Part shown: positions 20,301 through 31,440 of the stretch, in pieces | Layout: each line of letters starts with the position of its first letter | How positions within the stretch are numbered: position 1 is the stretch's first letter | From: Camarhynchus parvulus | Lineage: Eukaryota > Chordata > Aves > Passeriformes > Thraupidae | NCBI RefSeq assembly: GCF_901933205.1 | Contig: NC_044584.1 | Location: 9,651,001-9,715,000 of the forward strand | Direction of reading: 5' to 3' | Length of the DNA stretch: 64,000 nt | The notes under the pieces: model-generated | Databases searched by the model: none | The model's input: only the letters and a program-made list of their open reading frames with translations | Told to the model about the DNA's origin: nothing | Translations under genes and position numbers: made by a program

Positions 20301-22619
20301 AACTCTTTTGCTGTCAGTGATTTCTGCTCTTCTAGTGTTAATCTGTTTTTGTTTCCCTAAGGGCTTTTTTAAATACTGTCTCACTTTCTGGATTGTTCTT
20401 TTTGATATGTTGCAATAGTAAATTTTAGCAATTATATGTGGCTATTTTGCATTTGCTGTTGAAGGTTGGATGTGTGTAGCCCTTGTTGTGCTGTTATGGG
20501 GGAGGCATGATCTATGAGTTTGGAAATGTGTCAGGGTGCTGGGGGCAAGTTTGTTTTCTGTATCCATTTTTTTCTTGTCAGGCCTTGGGCTTCTCAAAGG
20601 CGTGGGTCCAAAACCAGAGACAATGGAGACAATTTAGGTGCCTGAGCTGGAGGCATAATTGCCATAGACTCCCTTGTAAATCAGACCTAATTGCCTTTGG
20701 GTTTGTCATTTAGTTGAGAGACCAACATGGTTTTCCACATACAGGTTGGAGTAATAAGATTTGATTTATCTGCCCTGTCTCTTCAGAGAGGGGTGCTTTG
20801 GGGCAGGGAGTCTTCTGTGTTCTGGGTTTGTACAGAGCCTAGAGCAGGAGAGCTGTGTCCTCAGGTGAAATCCAGGCTGGAAGGAGGGTGGGGATAATAT
20901 CCATACACAGCACCTATAATCCAGGGGCAGAAGGACTTGCTCACTTCCCTTCACTGCTGGAAGATAAAACTCCAGGCAGTTGCCAAGAAATGTGTCAAGG
21001 TTATGACTCTCAGGTGGGCTGGAAACATGAATGTCAGACATGCAAAGTGAAAGTGGCTTCCAGTGCAGGCTTTGTCCTTGTTGGGTTCTTTGAAGATTGA
21101 GGTAACTTAAAAAAAAAGAAGAGAGGATAAAAAAGGTTTCCATGGAAATTTTTTGAAGCCAGAGGAGTGAATATTGGTGTTCCCTTTGTTCTGTGTTCTT
21201 CACAGCTGATAGAAGTCACAGTGTAAATGGACTTAACTGCTGAGTGACCTTTGACAAAGCCTGATAGGAAGTCTTTGTTGTTGTTGTCAGTGATTGTAAT
21301 TTCCCTTTTTTTCCAAGGTAAGAAGTCTTTTTCAGTGTGGTGATTCACTAGTTTTAACTGAAACTTTGAGACAGAGACACCGTGACAAGATAGTGATTGC
21401 AGTGAGTAACAAGGCTCAGTCAATTATTGACCAGCCCATCTCAGCACCTTTGTTTTCCTTGCTGACAAAATATCACAACCTTTATACAAAGAGCTGAGCC
21501 TGCAGGAACCCAGCATTGCTCATTCTGGATGTCACTGTGAGAAATGAACATTTGCTTGTTATAAAGTGAATTGAATTCTCTCCCTGCAAAGTTTCTTCCC
21601 ATTATCTTTTGGATTAGTGCTCTGTACATGGCTGTCTGCTCTGATTTCTGTCCTTTCTCATAGGAGAACAAGCAGAAGAGGTAAAAGCCAATGCAATGGC
21701 TGTTTTCTGAAATATTTTACAAGACACCCTAGCACAGCCAGCTAGAGCAGGGCTAGGATGGGCCAAATGTCATCTGGAACCCTTCAGACATGACTGCCAT
21801 ACACACAAATGTTGATGTGTTGACTCATTTTTGTGAATCCTCCTTATCTGCTGTTGGTACTGGAGCTGATCATACCAAGGGCACATGGGCTTTGCAGTGA
21901 CAGTGGCTGCAAAGCTCTGCTATGCTCATATTTTGTGGTGTAAAGGTGTGCAGCTCCCTTGCTCTTTTCAAATATAAGTTGTGCCCTTCTGGCAGGCTAG
22001 CCAGGGCACAGGGATGGCACTTTTCTGTGCATTTTTCATAGGGTTACTCCATCAAGCTCTGGTGTAGCTCTGAGAAAGGGTTCATGCTTGAGATCCCTGG
22101 AGGGGTAGTGCCGTGGCTCAAAGCTTTTTGCCTTGGTGTGACAGGAAGAGCCTTTTTCAGCTGGATCTGATTCCCTCAGCTTGAGGTGAACCAGCAAAAC
22201 CTCCTTGCTAGTTCACTGAAATCAGCAGAAATTTGATATTTAAGGGCTGAACAGATTGAAATGAGAGGTTGGTGAAGCCCTTGCACATAATTCCATCACC
22301 AGGAGCAGAGATCCTGCTCAGCTCATAGTGAATAGCACCATAAATGTGAGCAGATTTCCCTCCCAAATCACTAATGATCACCACTTCGCTGGATTAAGTT
22401 CTACAAGACTCAAATAAATTATATTGGAGACCTCCATGTAAGGCCACAGGTGTGTTTTGCTTGTTATCCACAGGACCCACTTTAGAATTCCAGTCTACAA
22501 ATGTAGTTGAGGTGGGCAAGTCAAGTTCTAGGGGCAAAAAAGTGAAAATTAAATTTAGCAGTTACAATGTGCAGTGATGCAATAAGGTTCCTGGCATCTG
22601 ATTGCTTCTGTCCCACAGA
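14346..22619. other. Intergenic DNA, no gene seen
   Basis: Non-coding, moderately AT-rich DNA upstream of FAM20C. Open frames are all shorter than 100 codons and unlike known proteins. A small local duplication of a GAAATACTAATAGAA-type word lies near 19572-19622. A more GC-rich stretch at about 16.1-16.8 kb has no coding signal that I recognise. No recognisable LTR, LINE or RNA gene. Confidence 0.6.
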
Positions 22620-22890
22620 TAACAAATAAACCAGCAAGAAAAATAAAAGTTGCATGAAGAGCAAAGGAGCAGCAAATTCAAAAATGCATCAAAGACAGCA
22701 CAATGAAACTGACAGAGTTTACAAAAAAGCTTTTGAAAAAAAAACAGAAGTTAAAAGGATAAAGATCAAAGGAAGAACGAAAGGAAATAGGGACAAATAA
22801 ATTAAAGAACAAAATCATGAAGCAAGAGAGCAAAATGTCATACAGGAGGACTGAAAATGAAGGATGAAGAAAAATAATGAAGCAAGGGAA
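22620..22890 (+). repeat. A/purine-rich low-complexity tract
   Basis: About 270 bases strongly enriched in A and G on the plus strand, with recurring AAGCAAGAGAG, GAAGCAAGGG and AAAATAATGAAG words but no clean unit. It could be a decayed purine microsatellite. Open frames on the minus strand here are Phe/Leu-rich only because of this composition. Confidence 0.6.
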
Positions 22891-25800
22891 TAACAAACGG
22901 TGAGAGCAGCTTTGAGAACCATTTGCGTAGGTGTTGGTAGTGCAATACGAGCACTTCCTTTATAATTTTCATTTTCTTTTCTTTTATTGTTTCTCAACCC
23001 AGAAAAGATAATTATAAGTTCCTTCTAATACTAATTACAGGTAGGCTGTGCCTCCTGCCTCTAGGATCTCTGAGAAGCGGCGCTGTGGGTAGCCCAGACC
23101 TGCTTGGAGGCTTTGCTGTGTGCCCCTGGCAGAAGTGGGTGGGGGTTGCAGATGGCAAAGGGCAGAGCACTGGGAAGTGCTGGAGTTTGGGCAGGACTTG
23201 GGGGTGTTCCTGACAGCTGGGTGAAGGATGGGGAGGAGTCTTTGATGGAGGTCTGACAATGTGTGACTGGTCCCATCTGCTGCCTATGGAGTGGTGCAGA
23301 GGAACATGAAGCACTTCTGCAGTCCACAGGGTCCTTTCTGCACCAAGGAAAATGCCATTTTCCAGAGTCTTGTCATGTAGCTGTTAGCTGGAAACTCGAT
23401 GTGGAGGTCAGCACATGAATTAGGGTCAGAAGGTCCCCATGTGCCCCCCTGCACTGGTGCTCAGGGCACAGCAGCCCCAGTGAGGGCTGAGGCTGCTCTG
23501 GGGCTGTAGCAGATGCCCAAGCACACTCCAGGGTGATCCCATTACAGAGGCAGCACAAAAATCCCAGAGTTAAATCTCTCTATTTTCCACCTGTTTGGTA
23601 TTACAGACCTGTGGCAAAATGGGGGTGAAGTGGCCATTGTATCTCATGGGTCCAGCTAGACCCAAAGCTTTTCCCTTGGAAAGAACCTTCCCCTCCACAC
23701 TTGATCTGGCATTTTGGTTTATCCACAGAAGGGAGAGGTTGACAATGCTGCAAAACAGTTCAGAGTTCAGTTTTATTTGCTCTAAAATACAAATAGTCTG
23801 TGGTGAATTGACCCTTGATGGACACCAGGTACCCACCAAAACTGCTCTATCAGCTGGACAGGGGAGGCAAAACATAACAAAAGGCTTGAGGGCTGAGATA
23901 AAGGCAGGGATAGATTAATCAACAATTACTGTTACAGGTGAAGAAGTCTCAACCTGGGTAAACAAATTTAATTTTTTGCCAGTCAAATCAGAGGAGGATA
24001 ATGAGAAATGAAATAAAATCTTAAAAATGCCTTGTTTTGGTTCCTTTCTTCCCAGGCTCAACTTCACTTGTGGTTTCTCTACCAGTTGCCCCCAGGGTAG
24101 CACAGGGGGTCAGGGAATGGTCCTTCCCCTCAGACTGCAGGGAAGTCTCTGCTCTGACATTTGGAGCATCCCTTCCCCTCCCTCACTGATCTGGGTGTCT
24201 GCAGGGTTGTTGCTCTTGTGTGGCCTCTCCTCTCCTGGCTGCAGCTATGAGGTTTTGTGGGGTTATTCCCTGTTCTTAAGCAGGGATCCCAGATATGCTG
24301 ATGGGCTCCGTGGCAGGTCCTTCTTGGAGCTGGCATTGGCTCCACGGGGCACAGGGAAAGCTTCTCACTGAAGCCACCCCTGTCTACCCAAACTTTGCCA
24401 TGCAAAATGAATATATAACCCTGCCCCAGAGCGAAATATTGGCAGTTTGTGTGCCCTGGAGCCTCTTTTTCTACCATTAAATTTATTGCTCATCTGCTCT
24501 TGCCATGGCAGCAGGAAATGGGGGAAGACAGCAAATGTGCTCCTGGCTGTACCCCACAGGAGGTGCCATCTGAAGGAATTCTGTTCTTCACTTGCTGGCA
24601 CCTGACAGCCAAGAAGGGCTGAGGAACAAACTGCAGCAAAGGAGAGTGAGGAGAGAAAAAAGGACTGAGCCTTAAAGAGGCGAGAGACACAGGAGTGGCA
24701 GTCACTGCTGAAGCCTTTCAATAGAAAATCATTTTCCCCTTTTCTTTGCTCTCCAGACCCCAGTGTTCAGAGGGCAGGGACAACTCTGACTGCTGCCAGC
24801 TGGATCCTCCAGAGGTGCCATTCTTTCAGCTAGGGCAGGCTAATGCCAATGGTGGGAAAATACCCTGGATGCTGAATATTCACATTTGCTTTCCTGAAAC
24901 CCAAGCTGAACTTTTATTTAGTCTGAGTCATGATTCAAAAAATAAAATATGCATGGATCACAGTTGTGAAGAAAAGCAGCAGAAGTGGCTTTTTGGCATA
25001 AACATATGCAAGCCATATTTCTCTAGAAGTAATTTCCCATGGAAATTTAACCTCTGAAGGACACTGAAGTTAAATTAAACCGTAGGTTTTGTAACATAAG
25101 ATGCTATTGTCAGTCTGGCAAGTCTGGCAGCCATGGAGGAGTAACACAATATGAAAGAAATGGTACACCCGTATTTAGAGCTACAAAACAAGGAGCTTTT
25201 CCCAGAGTCTGCATTAATGTTGCCATCTCTTTGTTACTATGGCCATGTCATTTAATCTCATCGCATCATCTGAAAATGGCTGTGAAATTATTACCATATG
25301 TAGCCAGCACATAAGGGCCAGGAGAATAAATCACAGTGAGAGAAGATCCTAAGTTTGTCCTTAAAGAGGAGAGATTTGGGAATGGGCATTTCTGCAGTGA
25401 GTTGACCTGATGGGCACGTGGGCACGTGGGGAATGCTTGCCCTGCTTGAGGTGAGGGGAGGCAGTGGCATCTCTGTGGGGATGCTCACAGGAGGTGGATG
25501 AGCCCTGTAGCTGGCCCAGTTGCTGACAGTTCCATGGTGGTGATGGTCTGGGACCTGTGAGTGCTGGGGGATGGCTGTGCTGGGCTGGCCTGGCCAGCCA
25601 GATGTGCCTCTGCTAATAATAACAGGAATTGCCCTACGAGCAAAGCTCCATCTGGGTCACTTGTGTAAGCTCGGGGTATCAGCTCCTCTCCTCCAGGACA
25701 GGTTATGTAATCACATCAGAAATCAAATACACAATTTGGATTTCACCTTTTTCTGAACATCTGGCTGTTCACGTTTTGGGCCTGCTGATTTCATAGGGGT

Positions 25801-28800
25801 CCTGGTTAGAAAAAGGTTTTCTGTGCATGCAGGAATAAAAAACAAATGCTGAAAGATTGCCCAGACAGTGACCTTGGAATTAATTTTCAAATTTGAGTGA
25901 ATTTTTTTATATTTTCTCCTCTGAAAGTTTCAATAAGAGCAGTGTGACCTCTCTAGCCCTAACTCAGTGCTTCTTTGAAAGTCCCTCTTTTCTCTAATGC
26001 TGCATTGCTGCCTTTGAAATCAGCACAGAGAAGGGCAGTGGAGCCCTGCAATGAGATGTAACCTAAAGCTGGTGCCATCTACAAAGAGAGTCCAGTTGAC
26101 TTCAGCAGCCTTTGGAGTGAGCTCCTAAAAGGCTGCTGCCAGGGCACTCAGTGATGCCCTCACAGAGTTTTAATTTCCTCCCTTTGCTGGTCTCAGATAG
26201 TGTGAACCCACTGACCTCTGGTGCATGCTGATCACCCTCTGTTTATCACCAGGGAAGCAAAGCTTGGGACAAGTTTTGCTGGAGAATTGTCAGAGGAGTG
26301 ATTGCAGCTTTTAATTTGCTTGACTTACTGGCTGAGGTCCACGTTGGCAGAGCCTTCAGCAGCTCGTTATTGTTGGAGGCTTTTCTTGATGGGTGTTCTC
26401 TGCAGCTGTGCTGAAGGTATCTGCTGCACCCCGAGCTGTGTGCCCAGCCCCAGGATCCTCTTCTCCAGTAAGCAAAGCCAGTGGGATTTTTTTTGTCCCA
26501 GCAGCAGCATGTAAACATAAAGAAAGGTTTCGCAGCCTTGTTCTTGATGGTTTTGAGTCCAGAGACTTTGAGGAAATAAGATAAGTGCGATATCTGTTCC
26601 TTCAAAGTCCCCACAGCATTTTTAACTGTACTTCTGATCACTGTAGTAGATAATAAATACAATACATGCACCCATGCACACAAAACAGTGTTGTTTTGTG
26701 CTTAGTCCATGTGTTTCATGTAGAAATCTGGATGATGGCCAGATCGGTAAATGATTCTCATTTTTAATGGAAATCAGAAACACAACAGATGTACTGTACA
26801 CTGAAAAGAGTTAAAAATAGCTGTTTGCAATCTCTGTGCTTGCCTTTAAACAAAATACATGGTACAGTATTTTAGCATATGGAGGCTCTAACATCCGATA
26901 TTTCTGAGAGTTTGCCAGCTTTGTGCAGGGAGGTCTTGAAGTTAATGGCAAGTTTCACAGACAGGATTTCTGCTAACATCTTAACTCTCTCCATGGTCAA
27001 ACCCTCTGGCTCCTGTGAAACTCTTTATGACCACTTGCATGTTGCAGTAAATTTGCAAAAAGATAGGGAAAGCCCAATAGGAGATGGTTCCCATCCCTGC
27101 CCTAGTGGGGAGCTGGGTATTTTTATTTGGTTTTTATCTGGATAAATTGAGATGTTAATTCTGGGTCACGCAGCAAAATATTTTTAATGCTGATGCCTCT
27201 TTCTTATGACTGGTGCCACTTCTTTCTCATTACAAATCAGAATAACTAGAGCAGCATTACATGGGGGATTGGCTGCACCTGGCAAAACTGGATTAATTCC
27301 AACGTGCTGCATAACTCCAGACTGACTGCAGCCCTTGGGAGAAAAGGATTTGCCTTTAAGAGTTAACTTAAGTGCTGTCCCAATCTGTACATCTTCCAGG
27401 GTGCTTGGCCTCGTTATAGTTGTCAAATGACTGGGGAGTCTTTATGAAAATCATTTTGATAATACACATTTGTAAGCTGGTGTAAAGAAAACATTTTCTT
27501 ATGAATGTTATATAGTGGAGGAGCTTCATCTCCATATCACACTTATGCTTTAATGCACAACAGCTTTTAGTAGTCTCCATGTCAGATGCTCTGTGTAGAC
27601 TCAGAAATAAGTCTTAGAGAGCAATTACTCAAACTACCTGAAAGGCTGATTTTTTTAAAGAGGAATTTTACCTATTTCTGCTGACTTCCATACAGCACAT
27701 TTTTGATTCAATATGTTTTTCATGTTTAAAAAAAGACCTTGTTTTCCCAGAGTGCTAAAAAAAGCCCTTTGAAACCCCATGAGACTATAGCGATGAGCTA
27801 TGCTAGAGAAACCAATATTATATATTTCATCATTTGTCTGGTGTCCTTGCCAAACTTCTAATTTAGCAGCACACAGTAGTGCACCAAAGTGAGTCATGAA
27901 TTCTTCAGTATAATTACCACGCAGTGCAAAACCAAGGCTACAGAAGTCTGAACCTTTTCCTGTCTGTCGTTTTTCCCTTCTACTCTCTTTTCAAATACCA
28001 TATGCTGTGCAGGAAAGCTGTGCATTGCATCACAGCTTCAGCCCTGCTCTCAGCAGATATGATTAAAGGCTAAATTTTGAGTTAATAACTAAAAGTCCTT
28101 TTCCATGGGACAGTCACAGGAAAAAAAAGAAAAAAGGTGTTTGATTTCTTTTACAGCTAAAATGTGGGGGTTTTTAGGGAAAACACCCTGGTAGGGACAG
28201 CCACTGTGGAGTTGTACAGCTTGATATGAGATCTGAGTAAATGCTAAGAGAAGGTCTTGTTGACATTTTAAAATTAGTTTTTCCTTGAATTGATTTTTAT
28301 GTCTTTGTCATTTTAGAGAGTGAGCCTTACATGTGAGGTAGCTGCAAAGGGCGATTGGAAACCTCATGTGCTCATTCAGGGTTCACCCCCAGAAATAACC
28401 CAGCCCAGAATTGTGCTGATGACTTGGTGTTATCAGTGAGATGTGAAGGTGTACCTGCCATCTAGAGTTTCAAAATTGCTGCTGTATCCAAATTCATGTT
28501 CAGTTCAGTGTCTGCATTGAGGCTCACTAATTTTCACCTGGTTTGTAAGTGTGCATACAAAGGCTCACATCCTAAAAGGGCATCAGAGAAGTCAAAGATT
28601 TCCAGAGCTGCTGACAGATAAAGTCTTTCTTCAGAAAGTCCCATTTCAGGTTGATTTTGAAATTTTGCATCATTCAAGTTGCTGCATGTGACTTACACAC
28701 TCCTGCCTCCTTTTGAAAGTAACAGCTTAGAAACGCAACATAAATTCTGCCATACTTGTGTTTCTTCAGATTGCAAGAAGATGAATCCTCTTTGCAAGCT

Positions 28801-30353
28801 AAAATGTGTTGATATGTTAAATATTATCTGTGTTTGAATTATTCCTGTCTCCCTGCCTGTGTTATGGGATGGTTTCAGCACAGGTTTTACCAGAGCACAA
28901 AGAGATGAGACAAACAGAACTGGGGGACTTTGCCTCCTCCAGCTGCTGGGAGGTTGGTCACTGTTCAGTTTTGTTTCTAGATGTTGTGTAAAGCTGTTTC
29001 CTGAGCAATTAACTGCAGAATTTTGCTTCCTGCAGAAGACACAGGAAAATGTGGTTGCATTTCTGAAGGCATGGTTACATTTCAGAGAGCTGCTACAGAA
29101 ATAATGGCATTGCAAGGTTCAGCTACATAACCCTTCCCACCTCCCTCTTAATATTTCTTTAGTACTTCTTACTATTTCCCTATTTGCTAGGGAAATTTGC
29201 CTTTCAGACCTAGGTCTGCTCATAAACTGTAGATTAAAGATAATTATTTTCTAATGGTGATCATGGAAAAATATAATGACGGAAGAGGTTACAAACTCCC
29301 CTTGTGTTTCTGGAAACTTCTTCCCATCCTTTCTAGTTGGTGTTTTGTTTGCTGTATCTTCTGTTTCTGGCTTGTGGCTCAGCCTTGCACTTGTTTCATG
29401 CTTGGATAAAAGCAGATAAGGCAAAGGCCTTGCTCGTGTGAGTGTGGCTGTACAGACGCAGAGCACCCTCAGTTCACTGTCACTGTACTCTGCCCACACT
29501 CCTCTCCCAGCTCTCAATCAGCCCTTTTCAGTAATTGCATTAACTCTATGCAACAGTCTGACAAATTCCCAGATGTGTCATTTTTTTCCCTTTCATAACT
29601 ATGTTTAAAGGAACACACTGTGGTGAGAAGTTAATTCTACATCCACGCTAAATTAGTTGTGTTGGTTCTCTTTTTTCTCCCCCTTCAAATATTCTGTTTC
29701 AGAACTTCAAAGTAAGAGCTTAAATAGAGGTGAGACTATTGTGTCATTGTGGGCACACTATTCCTTTGCTTGGCAGTTGAATAGTAAGTTATGTTTGTAA
29801 GGAGGGGAATGGTTCAGGTTATGGAGGTTTTAGGCTTGTCCATTGTGTGATCTGCTCTCTTCAGTTGCTGCAGCATCGAGACATTTCTCCCAATAAATGT
29901 TATTTGTACTTTCACAGATGCGTGAAAATTTTCAAAAAGTAAGTAAAATCACTTTCTAAAAAAGTGCACAGCCTAATCTTGAGTGTATATCAGGAGGAGA
30001 AAATAGCAGGTGATAGAACACCCTTGGTATGAAAGACTACATAATTATGTAGTGTGATCACTGGGGCAGGTGAACAAATTGAGTGTTTTGATGAGTGTGC
30101 TGAATGGAAAACTTAGACAAGAGTTGCTGGGAAAGAACTTATGCCAGAGATGAGGCATGGTGGATCAAATCCAACTTGAGGCACTGGGACAGCATGAACC
30201 AGCCCTGTGCTACTCACTGTGATTAGAATAGCAGCCTGAGAGAGATGGGCTCAGTCTGAATGCTGCATTACTTTGATTTTTGTCAATTAAAGCCTGATGC
30301 AATTAGATGAAGCCCTTGCTCTGCGTACTTGACACTGCAAGATGCTGAGGAGG
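22891..30353. other. Intergenic DNA, no gene seen
   Basis: Non-coding DNA with somewhat GC-richer islands at 23.05-23.55 and 24.1-24.6 kb. None shows splice-bounded conserved peptide. A tandem pair of CACGTG E-boxes is at 25415-25428. No mobile element could be recognised with confidence. Confidence 0.6.
25411..25430. promoter_or_regulatory. Tandem CACGTG E-box pair
   Basis: The octamer GGCACGTG occurs twice in direct tandem, giving perfect palindromic E-boxes at 25415-25420 and 25423-25428. CACGTG is bound by bHLH and bHLH-ZIP factors such as MYC/MAX, USF, MITF/TFEB and CLOCK/BMAL1. Function here is not known; chance duplication is possible. Confidence 0.35.
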
Positions 30354-30461
30354 CTGGCCCTGATCCAGCAAAGCACTTAAATGATTCCATTAGTTTAAAT
30401 GGCTCTACCTGTATGCTTAAAATTAAGCATGCACTGAAGTGCTTTGCTGGGTTGATGCCAG
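30354..30461. mobile_element. Ancient palindromic MITE relic (hAT-like, GGCCCTGATCCAGCAAAGCA type)
   Basis: The left arm GGCCCTGATCCAGCAAAGCA followed by CTTAA is mirrored by the right arm AAGTGCTTTGCTGGGTTGAT followed by GCCAG, leaving an approx. 108-base hairpin-capable element with TTAAGCAT repeats inside. The arms closely match a palindromic non-autonomous DNA transposon recognised from amniote genomes, common in turtles. The class (hAT) is from memory and not certain. Internal parts have drifted, as expected of an old copy. Confidence 0.7.
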
Positions 30462-31087
30462 TGTATGCAATGGGTGGCAAGATTAGATTTTTTGTGACCA
30501 CCACCACAGCCTTTCTTTGGTTTTGCATGCAGGGGAGCTCTAAGGTTTCCTTTATTGCCTCTTTAGGTTGGCTGTCTAGCTTGAGATTTTGATAAAAATA
30601 AGTGGCAACACTACATAAATCATCCCCAAAAAGTGCTTCTCTTACAGAATTTTTACAATGCACTCTATCAGAAACAGTCCAGTCAGAGTACTGCTAAACT
30701 GAGCCATTCCAGAGAACAGCACCGAGCTGTTTGAGGTAGTTAAATCCAGAGACCTGATGCCTTGTAACCAGTGAATGTTTTTTTTAGGAGCAGTTGAAAA
30801 CCATTATTTGAAATGGCTGATGTTCTTGACAGAGTGAAGGCCATGTAGCCAGATGTCTAATGACATTCTTGGATTAAATGGAGCTATAGTCTGTGTATAA
30901 TTGTGATAAAAGTATGTCATAAAATACTATAATTATAATCAAGAGGTTTATATGCTATTCTTAAAAAATAATCCCTAGGCACTGTTAATTCAGAATTAAG
31001 CACATCCACCATGTCTGCAAACTTAGAGGTCATATAGGTGCAAGACTGTATGGAGAAATTTGAGCTGATTTACCCTAAATTAAATAA

Positions 31088-31440
31088 AATGGGCTTGGAA
31101 GAGACCTGAGGAGTTCACTTAGTTCACCTGCCTCTTTAAACCACCAACACCATCTACTCCCCAGTGTCCCTAAGCTATCTGTTTCAGGACATAACAGTCT
31201 TTACCATTAGAAAGTATTTCCTGATGTCTGAATTGAATTTCCCTAGCTGTAATTTTATCTCATTATTTCTTGTCTAACCTACCACGCACATGAAGGATAG
31301 ATTATTCCCTTCCCATATGCAGCCTCCTTTTACAGCAGTCTCAGGGCAGTGCTGAACTACTGTTCCTCCTGTGATTCTTCCTAATTGTTCTATTTTTTCT
31401 TCCATTTTCCCACTTCTCTCATTTCCATCCCTCTAGGATC
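31088..31440 (-). mobile_element. Old CR1 LINE fragment
   Basis: Begins GGGCTTGGAAGAGACCTGAG and continues with TTCACTTAGTTCACC, then has TATTTCCTGATGTCTGAATT, GAATTTCCCTAGCTGTAATTT and TCATTATTTCTTGT. These parallel, in order and spacing, the reverse complement of the avian CR1 3' region (TTGGAAGGGACC, ATCTAGTCC, TTCCTNATNTCTAA, CCNTTGTCCT). It is more diverged than the copy near 3.4 kb. The left boundary is good; the right is approximate. Confidence 0.65.

Noticed and set aside
20630..20700. TTTAGGTGCCTGAG, resembling another ancient palindromic repeat
   Set aside because: No mirrored arm found nearby, so not called.
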